In this document: piece by piece, positions 25,172-32,617 of the stretch
Numbering within the stretch: position 1 is the first letter of the stretch
How the letters are laid out: the number at the start of each line of letters is the position of its first letter
Notes under the pieces: model-generated
What the model was told of the DNA's origin: nothing
The model's database searches: none
The model's input: the letters and a program-made list of their open reading frames with translations, nothing else
Source of the DNA: Pseudomonadota bacterium
GTDB lineage: Bacteria; Pseudomonadota; Gammaproteobacteria; Steroidobacterales; Steroidobacteraceae
Direction of reading: 5' to 3'
Length of the DNA: 42,750 nt
Assembly: GCA_023391335.1 (NCBI GenBank)
Contig: JAEWBG010000016.1
Span: forward strand, 1-42,750
Position numbers and translations under genes: made by a program

Positions 25172-25368
25172 AGTGTTCTCGTTGGTTGGCGCAGCGGTCA
25201 TGAGAATACGTGGCCCGCTGACAAAACAGTGTGGAGAACTATCAAAGGAACCCTGCGCCCGTCGGCAACATTCCTTGGCTGTTGAGCACGATCCAAAAAT
25301 TCCCTCTTCGGCGCGCTGCTCACGTGTACAGTTTGCAGTCGCCAGCGCTTCACAGGACAACCGCAACG

Positions 25369-25824
25369 ATGATCCTTAGATCCTTTGCATTCGTGATGCT
25401 AATCGGCGCGCTCGCCGGCTGCGAAAAGCAGACCAAAATGGTGTACGTGCTCGATGGGCCGCAGCAAGTCACCCTGACTACATCGGCATCTGCTCAGAAG
25501 GTAAGGCAAGGCGAGTCGGTTCAGCTGCACGCCGAGCTTCGTGCGAACGGCAACTGGAAACAGATCCCGATGGATCAGGTCACTCGCGGGCAGTGCTGGG
25601 TGTATCACCCGCCGGCTGAGGTCGAGCCCGAAGTGGCGGATAGTGTCGAATGGGAAGTCGCACCCGACGGGGCCGTCGCCTTCAGGCCTGAATTTCGGTT
25701 GGATCACAAACGCGTGATCACGATGGATACGCGCGGAACGATTCGACTACGTCCAAAAATCAACGTTAAGTGCGAGCCGGATCGGCAGGTCGAGGGTCCG
25801 CCCATCGTGATCGAAGTCACTTAG
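25369..25824 (+). CDS. Small lipoprotein
   Basis: 151 aa from ATG 25369; AGGA lies ~11 nt upstream, and a longer in-frame start lacks a signal. Signal ILRSFAFVMLIGALAGC with lipobox LAGC (Cys18). The mature part is a single beta-rich domain (QQVTLTTSASAQKVRQGESV, QLHAELRANGNWKQIP, VEWEVAPDGAVAF, ITMDTRGTIRLRPKINVKCE) resembling an Ig-like or bacterial Ig fold. Two Cys (Cys83, QCWVYHP; Cys138, VKCEPD) could form a disulfide. Function unknown. Followed 53 bp later by the Tat-exported hydrolase. Confidence 0.7.
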   Translation: MILRSFAFVMLIGALAGCEKQTKMVYVLDGPQQVTLTTSASAQKVRQGESVQLHAELRANGNWKQIPMDQVTRGQCWVYHPPAEVEPEVADSVEWEVAPDGAVAFRPEFRLDHKRVITMDTRGTIRLRPKINVKCEPDRQVEGPPIVIEVT

Positions 25825-25877
25825 CGGCGCGACTGAAAGCGAATGACGGTATCGCGGTGGTGAAAGGGCGAGCAGAC

Positions 25878-26885
25878 ATGAATCGACGAACGCTATTGCG
25901 GCTGGGCGCAAGTGCTGCGGCGATCGCTCCGTTGGGAGCACGTCAACTCGAGGCGGCTGCGAATCCGAATGAAGCGGGCGCGAGCGATTCCGCTCGGCGT
26001 GCGGAACTCTATCGGCTCATGGGGAAGTTGCCGCCGCGAGATCGCAAGGTCACTGCGCAGTTGATCTCCACAGAAGAGCGCGACGGTTACATTCTCGAAA
26101 AGCTCTCGCTCGACTTGAACGGCATCGAACTCGCACCTGCGTTTTTCGCCAAGCCCAAAGGAAAGTCCGGTCGGTTGCCGACCGTCTTGTTCAATCACTC
26201 TCACGGAGGCGGCTACCACATCGGCAAGAACGAGTTCGTCAACGGGCGCGAATACATGAGTTCGCCTCCATACGCCGACGTGCTCACCTCGCTCGGCTAC
26301 AACGCACTCTGCTTCGACACGTGGGTCTTCGGCGAGCGCGCAACACGAACCGAAATGGATACCTTCAAAGACATGCTGTGGCATGGGCGGGTCATGTGGG
26401 GAATGATGGTCTACGACTCGCTCAAGGCAGTGGACTATCTGGTGAGCAGATCGGACGTGGACTCCAGCCGGCTCGCAACTCTCGGCATGTCGATGGGCAG
26501 TTCCATGGCGCAGTGGGTCGGGGCACTCGACCGGCGCATCAAAGTGATCGTCGATATTTGCTGCCTGACGGATTGGCAGACTTTGCTCGAAGTGAATGGA
26601 CTCAAAGAGCACGGCATCTACTACTACGTGCCGGATCTGCTGAATCACTTCACCACAGCGCAGATGAATGCACTCGCCGCACCGCGCGCACATTTGGCGC
26701 TCGCTGGCAATCAAGATCCGCTCACTCCTGTTGCCGGACTCGAGAAAGTCGATACCGAATTGAAGCGCGTGTACGCCGCCGCCGGACATCCCGAAAACTG
26801 GAAGCTCCTGCGTTACGACGGCAAACATTTCGAAAATCCGATGATGCGCGAAGAAGTTCGTAAGTGGCTTGTCGAGAAGCTCTGA
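25878..26885 (+). CDS. Tat-exported alpha/beta hydrolase (dienelactone-hydrolase/acetyl-xylan-esterase-like)
   Basis: 335 aa from ATG 25878. The N-terminus MNRRTLLRLGASAAAIAPLG has the twin-arginine and hydrophobic core of a Tat signal. The catalytic domain shows PTVLFNHSHGGG, nucleophile GMSMG (Ser205), acid in LAGNQDPLTP (Asp280) and His317 in DGKHFEN: a complete Ser-Asp-His triad. The length and the LCFDTWVFGER segment resemble dienelactone-hydrolase-related esterases or acetyl esterases of the abhydrolase superfamily. Substrate unknown; the folded enzyme is exported to the periplasm. Possibly in one transcript with the preceding lipoprotein. Confidence 0.85.
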   Translation: MNRRTLLRLGASAAAIAPLGARQLEAAANPNEAGASDSARRAELYRLMGKLPPRDRKVTAQLISTEERDGYILEKLSLDLNGIELAPAFFAKPKGKSGRLPTVLFNHSHGGGYHIGKNEFVNGREYMSSPPYADVLTSLGYNALCFDTWVFGERATRTEMDTFKDMLWHGRVMWGMMVYDSLKAVDYLVSRSDVDSSRLATLGMSMGSSMAQWVGALDRRIKVIVDICCLTDWQTLLEVNGLKEHGIYYYVPDLLNHFTTAQMNALAAPRAHLALAGNQDPLTPVAGLEKVDTELKRVYAAAGHPENWKLLRYDGKHFENPMMREEVRKWLVEKL

Positions 26886-26892
26886 AGAAATG

Positions 26893-27004
26893 TGTGTGAA
26901 GTGTGAATAGAGTGTGATACGTGATGTGTGACGATGCTGGTTGGCGATGGGTAGCGTCACAAGTCACAAGTCACAAGTCATAAGTCACAAGTCACAAGTC
27001 ACGG
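26893..27004. repeat. Heptad repeats, TGTGTGA then GTCACAA
   Basis: 26893-26931 reads TGTGTGA, AGTGTGA, ATAG, AGTGTGA, TACGTGA, TGTGTGA. From 26956 there are seven perfect-length units: GTCACAA x3, GTCATAA, GTCACAA x2, GTCACGG. Confidence 0.92.
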
Positions 27005-27031
27005 GGGCACGGGTCGAAGGGCATGCTCTGA

Positions 27032-27113
27032 CATCCTGTCAATCCTGTTCATCCTGTCGAAACTTCTTTGTCCGTGCTTCGGAGTAGACAAGATTAACAA
27101 GATGAACGGGATG
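27032..27113. repeat. Inverted repeat built of 9-bp units
   Basis: Left arm 27032-27058 is CATCCTGTC-AATCCTGTT-CATCCTGTC. Right arm 27087-27113 is GACAAGATT-AACAAGATG-AACGGGATG, largely its reverse complement. The ~28-bp loop contains no gene. A related, more degenerate copy is at 32414-32502. Confidence 0.85.
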
Positions 27114-27178
27114 AAACGTGGGGCGCAAAACCCATCAACTCTTACCATCCAGAACGAAACGACCGAGTGCCTCTCGAT

Positions 27179-27261
27179 GAGGGAGGCCATCGGCAGGAAG
27201 GATGCTAATGCGTCTGCCGCGCACCTCACTATTTCTTTCTATGCGCCCTTTGTGTTGCGTC
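27179..27261. repeat. Two dispersed repeat modules
   Basis: 27179-27215 (GAGGGAGGCCATCGGCAGGA, then AGGATGCTAATGCGTC) belongs with the modules at 22161 and 1004. 27242-27261 on the minus strand reads GACGCAACACAAAGGGCGCA, matching 29674-29693 and 851-870. The remaining gap to 27363 holds only a promoter region for the halogenase, with no clear boxes. Confidence 0.6.
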
Positions 27262-27363
27262 CGATGTTCTTGCTCGTCACTCGTCACCCTAGCTCGCCTC
27301 TTATAGCGTGACTGCCACCCGAGCTTCCTCGTAGAATCCACCCGACTATTCCCGGGGGATGAA

Positions 27364-28893
27364 ATGCAGAATTCGAATACGAACGAGCGCGCTCGCGTCA
27401 AAAAAGTCGTCATAGCAGGCGGTGGCACGGCTGGCTGGGTCGCGGCAATGGCGTTGTCGAAGCAATTCGGTGAGTTGCTCGACATCACGTTGGTCGAATC
27501 CGAAGAGATCGGCACGGTGGGCGTGGGTGAATCGACCGTTCCGCCGATCGTCGCATTCCACAACATCCTGGGGATCGACGAGCGCGAGTTCATGCGCGAA
27601 TGCGCCGCCACCTTCAAGGTCGCAATCTGGTTTGAGCACTGGGGCAAGATCGGCAATTGGTACCTGCATCCCTTCGGGCGTTACGGTCAGTCGAGCTGGA
27701 TTGCCGAGTTCTATCACTACTGGCTGCACGCACGCGCTCAGGGCAGCAAGGTGCCGATCGGGGAATATTGTTACGAGTGGCTGGCCGCGGTGAAAGGCCG
27801 CTTCGCACTTCGCGAAGATCCTCGCATCAACTATGCGTATCACTTCGACGCTGCGCTGTACGCTCGCTATATGCGCAAGAAGGCCGAAGCCAAGGGCGTC
27901 AAGCGCGTAGAAGGCAAGATCAAGAACGTGCGCACGCGCGCTGAAGACGGCTTTGTCGAATCGATCGAGCTGGAAGACGGTCGCGAGATTGCGGGCGACT
28001 TCTTTATCGACTGCACCGGCTTCCGCGCACTACTCATCGAGGGCGCACTTAAGACCGGCTACGAGGACTGGTCGAATTACTTGCCGTGCGACACGGCCGT
28101 CGCGTTCCAAACCATCGTCAACAAAGATCCGCAGCCCTATACCGCTTGCTACGCGCACACGGCCGGGTGGCGCTGGGTCATTCCTGTGCAGCATCGAACC
28201 GGCAGCGGCGTCGTGTTCTGCAGCCGCTTCATGTCGGCGGATGAAGCGCGTCACATCTTGGTCTCGGAGTCCGGTGGTGAGCGCATCGTGAAAGATCCTT
28301 GGATCGTCCGCATCAAGGCGGGTCGGCGTCGCAAGGCCTGGAATAAGAATGTATTGGCGATCGGACTTGCCGCGGGATTCATCGAGCCGCTGGAATCCAC
28401 CAGCATTCACGTCATCACCACGTCGGTCGCGCGGCTGCTGAAGATGTTTCCGTTCGACGGCGTCACCGAGCCCGTTGCGAATTTCTACAACGAGATGGCG
28501 CAGTACGAAGTCGAGCGCATTCGCGATTTTGTGTGCTTCCACTACAAGTACAACGAGCGCGACGATTCGCCGTTCTGGAAGGAATGTCGAGAGATGGAAG
28601 TGCCGGACACATTGCGCGAACGCGTCGAGCTCTTCCGCCAAGGCGCTCAGCTCTATACGAAGAACGACGAGCTGATGACGATCGCTTCGTGGTTCTCGGT
28701 ATTGATGGGCCAAGGAATCGAGCCGCAGACCTATCATCACGTCGCGGATCTGTCAGGCAAAGAGCTCAAAGACTTCCTGCGCAATCACCGCACCAAGGTG
28801 GCCGAAGTGGTGAACGCATTGCCGCCGCATGCCGATTTTGTACGCCAGTACTGCGGAGCGAGCTCCGAGACTTGGAACTTCTCCAAGCAATAG
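27364..28893 (+). CDS. Flavin-dependent tryptophan halogenase family protein
   Basis: 509 aa, ATG 27364 with a GGGGGA site 4 nt upstream. FAD-binding motif VVIAGGGTAGW (residues ~15-25, GGGTAGW at 19-25), catalytic-type Lys85 in ATFKVAIWF, and the signature WRWVIP (269-274). Another conserved stretch is AAGFIEPLESTSIHVI. These features match the PrnA/RebH-like group, which uses FADH2, O2 and halide to form HOCl and halogenates via the Lys. The protein is complete. Actual halogenation of tryptophan is not shown; many members next to TonB receptors have unknown substrates, and no biosynthetic cluster is adjacent. A hairpin lies directly after the stop. Confidence 0.92.
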   Translation: MQNSNTNERARVKKVVIAGGGTAGWVAAMALSKQFGELLDITLVESEEIGTVGVGESTVPPIVAFHNILGIDEREFMRECAATFKVAIWFEHWGKIGNWYLHPFGRYGQSSWIAEFYHYWLHARAQGSKVPIGEYCYEWLAAVKGRFALREDPRINYAYHFDAALYARYMRKKAEAKGVKRVEGKIKNVRTRAEDGFVESIELEDGREIAGDFFIDCTGFRALLIEGALKTGYEDWSNYLPCDTAVAFQTIVNKDPQPYTACYAHTAGWRWVIPVQHRTGSGVVFCSRFMSADEARHILVSESGGERIVKDPWIVRIKAGRRRKAWNKNVLAIGLAAGFIEPLESTSIHVITTSVARLLKMFPFDGVTEPVANFYNEMAQYEVERIRDFVCFHYKYNERDDSPFWKECREMEVPDTLRERVELFRQGAQLYTKNDELMTIASWFSVLMGQGIEPQTYHHVADLSGKELKDFLRNHRTKVAEVVNALPPHADFVRQYCGASSETWNFSKQ

Positions 28894-28899
28894 GGTTGG

Positions 28900-29145
28900 A
28901 TGAATGCGCCGCAGGGGACCAAGACGCGGCGCATTTGGTTCTATTGGCTGCAGATCACGGATGCGAAGCAACAGACGGTTGAGCTTCGTGCTCTCGCGAG
29001 CTCCGCGGACGCATCGAAGTCTTGGGATCTACGTTGCGAGATTCGCGAGAAGCTCATCGCCTTCGTGCAGCAGAACTATCCAGAGAGTCTGCCGCGGGTG
29101 CGCGCGAGTGTTGAAGGAATGCAGCCAGTGCAGGCTGTTGCATAG
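28900..29145 (+). pseudogene. Probable remnant of a mechanosensitive-channel C-terminus
   Basis: 81 aa. It reads like the very C-terminal end of MscS-family proteins (RIWFYWLQITDAKQQTVELR, ALASSADASKSWDLRCEIRE, LIAFVQQNYPESLPRVR). Full proteins are over 300 aa with membrane segments, all missing here. It starts 7 bp after the halogenase stop, inside a hairpin, and its first codons (ATGAATGCGCCG) are part of that hairpin. A truncated, probably non-functional gene; the family assignment is from memory of the segment, so moderate confidence. Confidence 0.45.
28903..28936 (+). terminator. Hairpin downstream of the halogenase
   Basis: Perfect 10-bp inverted repeat AATGCGCCGC (28903-28912) / GCGGCGCATT (28926-28935), 13-nt loop, followed by TTGGTTCT. 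A weak candidate terminator for the halogenase, within the truncated reading frame. Confidence 0.5.
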
Positions 29146-29226
29146 TTCGGCAGGGGCGCTAAGACTCAGTACGGCTCGAGCGCGGCAATCGTGCTCGTGT
29201 CGCAAATTGCTGCTCGATCGGAGCAG

Positions 29227-29415
29227 TTACTTCCGTGACCAGCTCGGCGTTGCGTGTGCGCGCTTAGGCTGCGGGCGATCTTTCAAGAATCCTTTGCTCG
29301 GTTGGAAGTCGATCTCGCTGACTCGGCGGGCGAGCGCGTCGGCGAGGGAGGGATCTTGTTCGAAGCGAGGACGGGCTTCTGAAGGGGGCGACTTGCGGAA
29401 GATCTTGAACAACAT
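29227..29415 (-). CDS. Small hypothetical protein, 62 aa
   Basis: 62 aa with a coherent composition and codon use rich in C/G at third positions: MLFKIFRKSPPSEARPRFEQ, then DPSLADALARRVSEIDFQPS and a basic, Pro-rich tail ending SWSRK. The upstream site is weak. No family recognised. The only plausible gene in the ~690-bp stretch 29146-29834. Confidence 0.35.
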   Translation of the reverse strand: MLFKIFRKSPPSEARPRFEQDPSLADALARRVSEIDFQPSKGFLKDRPQPKRAHATPSWSRK

Positions 29416-29673
29416 GGCGGAACTTCTGTGTCAGATGGAGGCCCGCGGCGTTTTGTGACGCGTGCAACTCTTTGAGATTCATGTGATTGCACGTGAGCGG
29501 GGTGGCTCGCGCGCAGTCCGAGGCGATTGAAGATACTCGCCGTTTGTGTCGCAACAAATGAGTTCGACGGCGCGGATGCCTCTGAGGCATCTCCTGATGC
29601 ATAGGTGGGGCCGATGCTCAGGGATGTCGGTAATCGGCCGTCGCGTGCTCTGCGAAGTCCGACTGGAACAACA

Positions 29674-29693
29674 GACGCAACACAAAGCGCGCA
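29674..29693 (+). repeat. GACGCAACACAAAGCGCGCA module
   Basis: Twenty bases matched, with two or three differences, at 851-870 (+) and 27242-27261 (-). Confidence 0.7.
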
Positions 29694-29834
29694 AAGGAGT
29701 TCGGTCGGAGAAGAGAAGATGCTGCCGCACAGAACCGACACCCGGGCCATCGACAGCAAAACCGAGCCGCTGACGCGACGTCCTCACGCCAGCGATGCTC
29801 GCTTTCACTCACTCACGTCCCTTCGAGGCTAGCT

Positions 29835-30458
29835 TTGAGCGCTGATGCAATCGACACCGTTGTATTCGATCTCGGTAACGTGCTGATCGATTGGAACCCT
29901 CGCTATCTGTTTCGCAAGTTGTACGGCAAGGATGTCGAGAAAATGGAGCACTTCCTCACGGAGGTCTGCACTTCCGAATGGAACGAATGCCAGGACGCCG
30001 GGCGGCCTTGGCACGAAGGCGTGGCAGAGGCCATTGCGCGTCATCCGGATCACGAGGAAATGATTCGTGCGTACCACGAGCGCTGGGAAGAGACGCTCGG
30101 CGATCCGATCAAGGAGTCGGTTGCACTACTGGACGAAGTGCGTCGCGCCGGTTTGCGGATCTTGGCGTTGACGAACTGGTCTCACGAAACCTTTCCGGTC
30201 GCGCTACAAAGGTTCGAGTTCCTGCATTGGTTTGAAGGCATTTTGGTGTCGGGCCAGGAAAAGCTCATCAAACCGGATCCGGCGATTTTTCGCTTGTTGA
30301 TTTCGCGTTACCAGGTCGATCCCAGGCGCGCCGTTTTCATCGACGACAATCACCGCAACATCGTTGGCGCCCAGCAGGTCGGATTGCGAGCACTGCATTT
30401 CAAGAGTGCGGATCAAGCACGCCGCGACTTGAGGGAGCTTGGCGTGCCGGTGCGTTAG
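29835..30458 (+). CDS. HAD-superfamily hydrolase (YihX-like phosphatase)
   Basis: 207 aa from TTG 29835, with GAGG upstream; no ATG upstream fits. HAD motif I is TVVFDLGNVLIDW (Asp12; the DxGN pattern is typical of the YihX group), motif II ILALTNWSHE, Lys in EKLIKPDPAIFRLL, and motif IV VFIDDNHRNI. A four-helix-type cap lies between motifs I and II (~18-90). YihX-like enzymes hydrolyse sugar phosphates such as alpha-glucose-1-phosphate; here the substrate is inferred only. Confidence 0.9.
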   Translation: MSADAIDTVVFDLGNVLIDWNPRYLFRKLYGKDVEKMEHFLTEVCTSEWNECQDAGRPWHEGVAEAIARHPDHEEMIRAYHERWEETLGDPIKESVALLDEVRRAGLRILALTNWSHETFPVALQRFEFLHWFEGILVSGQEKLIKPDPAIFRLLISRYQVDPRRAVFIDDNHRNIVGAQQVGLRALHFKSADQARRDLRELGVPVR

Positions 30459-30658
30459 AGTCCGAAGTGAGGTGAATAGCTCTACGCGAAAAGGGCTGTT
30501 GTGGTTCATCCGACTCCTTCTTTTCGGGAACGAGGTGCCCGTCTTTCGGCTTGTCTGCAGCATCTCCGCCGATTCGGTTTCAGGGAACTAGCGACGGGGA
30601 AATCGGAACAAAGGTCAATCCACGTCGACAATCCTCAAGTTTCACAGGAACGCACTCA

Positions 30659-31444
30659 ATGCAGATTCGCATCCCATTCATGCTCGTGCTCGCCGCAATG
30701 TTCGGCATCAGAGCCGCGAGCGGCGCGGAGCCGGCGCCATCGAAAGCTACAGATAAACCTGCGGTGATCAAGAATATCGAGAAGCAAGGGGTCGAGATCT
30801 TCGGCGAGTTCGATGCACCCGGTGGGTTGCGTGGATTTGCCGGCGCCGCGGGTCAGCATCCACTGGCGATCTATCTCACCCCGGATGGCGAGCATGCGGT
30901 CGTGGGTACACTCATCGATGCGCAAGGTGCAGACGTGAATGCAACCGTGGTGCAGAACATGGTGCTCAAGCCCATGTCGCAGCGGGTCTGGGCGAAGCTC
31001 GAGAAGTCCACCTGGGTTGCGGATGGCGATCCGAAGGCGGCTCGCATCGTGTACACGTTCATGGACCCGAATTGCCCCTATTGCCATCGGTTCTGGCAGG
31101 CGGCCCGACGTTGGGTGCAGTCGGGCAAGGTCCAACTGCGCCACATTCTCGTCGGGGTGATTCGCGAAGACAGTGCGAATAAAGCAGCAGCCATCATGAC
31201 GGCAGCATCTCCGGCTCAGGCGTTCGCGTTGCATGAGCAACAACAGGCGCAAGGCGGCATCAAGGCGCTTGCCGTCATTCCGCAGGATGTGAAGGCGCGG
31301 CTCGATGCGAACGAGCAGCTCATGACCGAGCTGGGTATTCAGGGCACGCCCGGCATTCTGTATCTCGATCAAGCTGGCGTAGTGCAAACCGCAGCGGGCA
31401 TGCCCCAGCCCGAAGAAATGGATACGGTGCTGGGCCCGCACTGA
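30659..31444 (+). CDS. dsbG: Thiol:disulfide interchange protein DsbG
   Basis: 261 aa from ATG 30659 (AGGAA upstream). A signal peptide ends near RAASGA|EP. The N-terminal dimerisation part (~25-75) is followed by a thioredoxin fold with FMDPNCPYCHRFW. The active-site CPYC (Cys139, Cys142) is the DsbG form, unlike the CGYC of DsbC. The cis-Pro loop is GTPGIL near residue 235. DsbG is a periplasmic disulfide isomerase that also keeps single cysteines of envelope proteins reduced, recycled by DsbD. Length agrees with the E. coli protein plus a slightly longer N-terminus. Single gene; no dsb partner nearby. Confidence 0.88.
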   Translation: MQIRIPFMLVLAAMFGIRAASGAEPAPSKATDKPAVIKNIEKQGVEIFGEFDAPGGLRGFAGAAGQHPLAIYLTPDGEHAVVGTLIDAQGADVNATVVQNMVLKPMSQRVWAKLEKSTWVADGDPKAARIVYTFMDPNCPYCHRFWQAARRWVQSGKVQLRHILVGVIREDSANKAAAIMTAASPAQAFALHEQQQAQGGIKALAVIPQDVKARLDANEQLMTELGIQGTPGILYLDQAGVVQTAAGMPQPEEMDTVLGPH

Positions 31445-32139
31445 CGTTCAGGGACGATTTTACTGAGTAAGGTTGCGTTGCACGTGCCGTCCGAAACGCC
31501 GTAAGAGGCGAGCGAAAGAATTTTGGGGAACTCAGGCTGCCTATTGGAAATTTACTTGCCTGGGCACACTGAGGGTGGCAATACCGTGCTTGACCAGCTC
31601 CCGGCGACTTTTGCGGTCGAGCATTGCACGCTGCTGATATCCGCACCGACGGACCAGGCGATCTATCGGTCAGTCCATCGCTCGGCAGTGGCGGCAACAA
31701 TTAACTGCGGAGAAGTTGTTCATCGCTGGCGACGTGGAAATGTCGTCGGGTCTTACGCACGCCATTACTCCGCACGGTGTGGCGAAAATCTTCGCTGCGA
31801 ACCTCGACGTCATCGCCCACATCCAATTGGAGTTTGGGGGGCTCGCGGTCTCGTATGAGCGTGCGAACCGCAGCGGCCCAGCGTCAGTTCGTCAAAGTTT
31901 CGTCGATCAAGTCAAGTTTCGCCTCGAAGGGTTCTGCACCCTGAGTCAAGCCGAGATCGGGCAGCTCATTCTGCTTCTATCAACCTGTCTTCGTGTCAGT
32001 GCTGCAAGTGGAACGAGTCCGTTCAGGACTTTCACGGAAGGACTGCCTATACGCGTGCAGTCGCTGGGAGGCGAACACCGCCCAACGACCGGAACGTGGG
32101 CTCGGCACCTCGCCGCGAGACGAGAATGTTGAGATCGGC
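31445..32139. other. Region without a convincing gene
   Basis: Frames at 31523-31858 and 31716-32132 (both + strand, TTG starts, overlapping in different phases) have moderate codon quality (the second reads LFIAGDVEMSSGLTHAITPH early on) but no recognised family. They could be one frameshifted, decayed gene. No repeat of the heptad type occurs here. I make no gene call. Confidence 0.45.
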
Positions 32140-32337
32140 CTAGTGCATTAGGATGCGGATGCGCCGCCACTCGCGCAGCAGCCGCGATATCTCGTGAGTG
32201 CCTAGGGTGTGAAGCTCTTCGCGCCGTGCTTGCGGCCCGAGCGAGTCATTCGAGTCATCGAACCGAGATCTGCGAAATTTCTTGTGATGACGCAGACGTG
32301 CAGGCTGAGCAGGGTTCTGCGATGCGCTTGTCCTCAT
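32140..32337 (-). CDS. Small basic hypothetical protein, 65 aa
   Basis: 65 aa starting at ATG 32337, with GGAG about 9 nt before it on the minus strand. Strongly basic: Lys/Arg-rich centre (LRHHKKFRRSRFDDSNDSLG) and a helical C-terminus (THEISRLLREWRRIRILMH). No family recognised. The reasonable ribosome site and helical tail argue for a real small protein, perhaps nucleic-acid-binding, but it may be chance. Confidence 0.35.
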   Translation of the reverse strand: MRTSASQNPAQPARLRHHKKFRRSRFDDSNDSLGPQARREELHTLGTHEISRLLREWRRIRILMH

Positions 32338-32413
32338 GATGGGATCTCCAAGAGAGCACCAACCTAAAAATTCACGCGCCGCTGAGATGTTCCAAGTCTC
32401 TGTTGACCAACAT

Positions 32414-32502
32414 GGACAAGTAAACAGGATGTACGAACGAATGCACAGCTCAATCAGTCCCCACGCCGCCTATCCTGTCAATCCCGTTCATCCTGTCCAA
32501 TG
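32414..32502. repeat. Second copy of the 9-bp-unit inverted repeat (degenerate)
   Basis: Right arm 32471-32502 contains TATCCTGTC-AATCCCGTT-CATCCTGTC, matching the left arm at 27032-27058. Left arm GGACAAGTAAACAGGATG is a degraded partner. Confidence 0.7.
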
Positions 32503-32617
32503 TCTTCCGGATTGGACTCTGTGTGCTCTATGAACTCCATGTGAGATTGCTTTCTGTCCGCGGCATCGGGAAAAGACCGTAGGAGGTATTGCACTGAACG
32601 CGAACCAGCGGCGTCAA

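Larger units (their letters stand above)
29146..29834. other. Intergenic region between halogenase remnant and HAD gene
   Basis: Apart from the small minus-strand frame above it holds only overlapping low-quality frames on both strands, a short hairpin GATGCC-TCTGA-GGCATC (29575-29591), and the GACGCAACACAAAGCGCGCA module (29674-29693). I see no RNA gene. The sequence is of lower codon quality than its surroundings. Confidence 0.5.

Noticed and set aside
25893..26960. 355-aa open frame antisense to the Tat-exported hydrolase
   Set aside because: It mirrors a gene with a full catalytic triad, and its start lies in intergenic repeats. The His/Arg/Glu-rich composition is typical of a shadow frame.
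29283..29759. 158-aa minus-strand frame between halogenase remnant and HAD gene
   Set aside because: Ser/Pro/Arg-rich with no domain, crosses a dispersed repeat and overlaps the better 62-aa frame.
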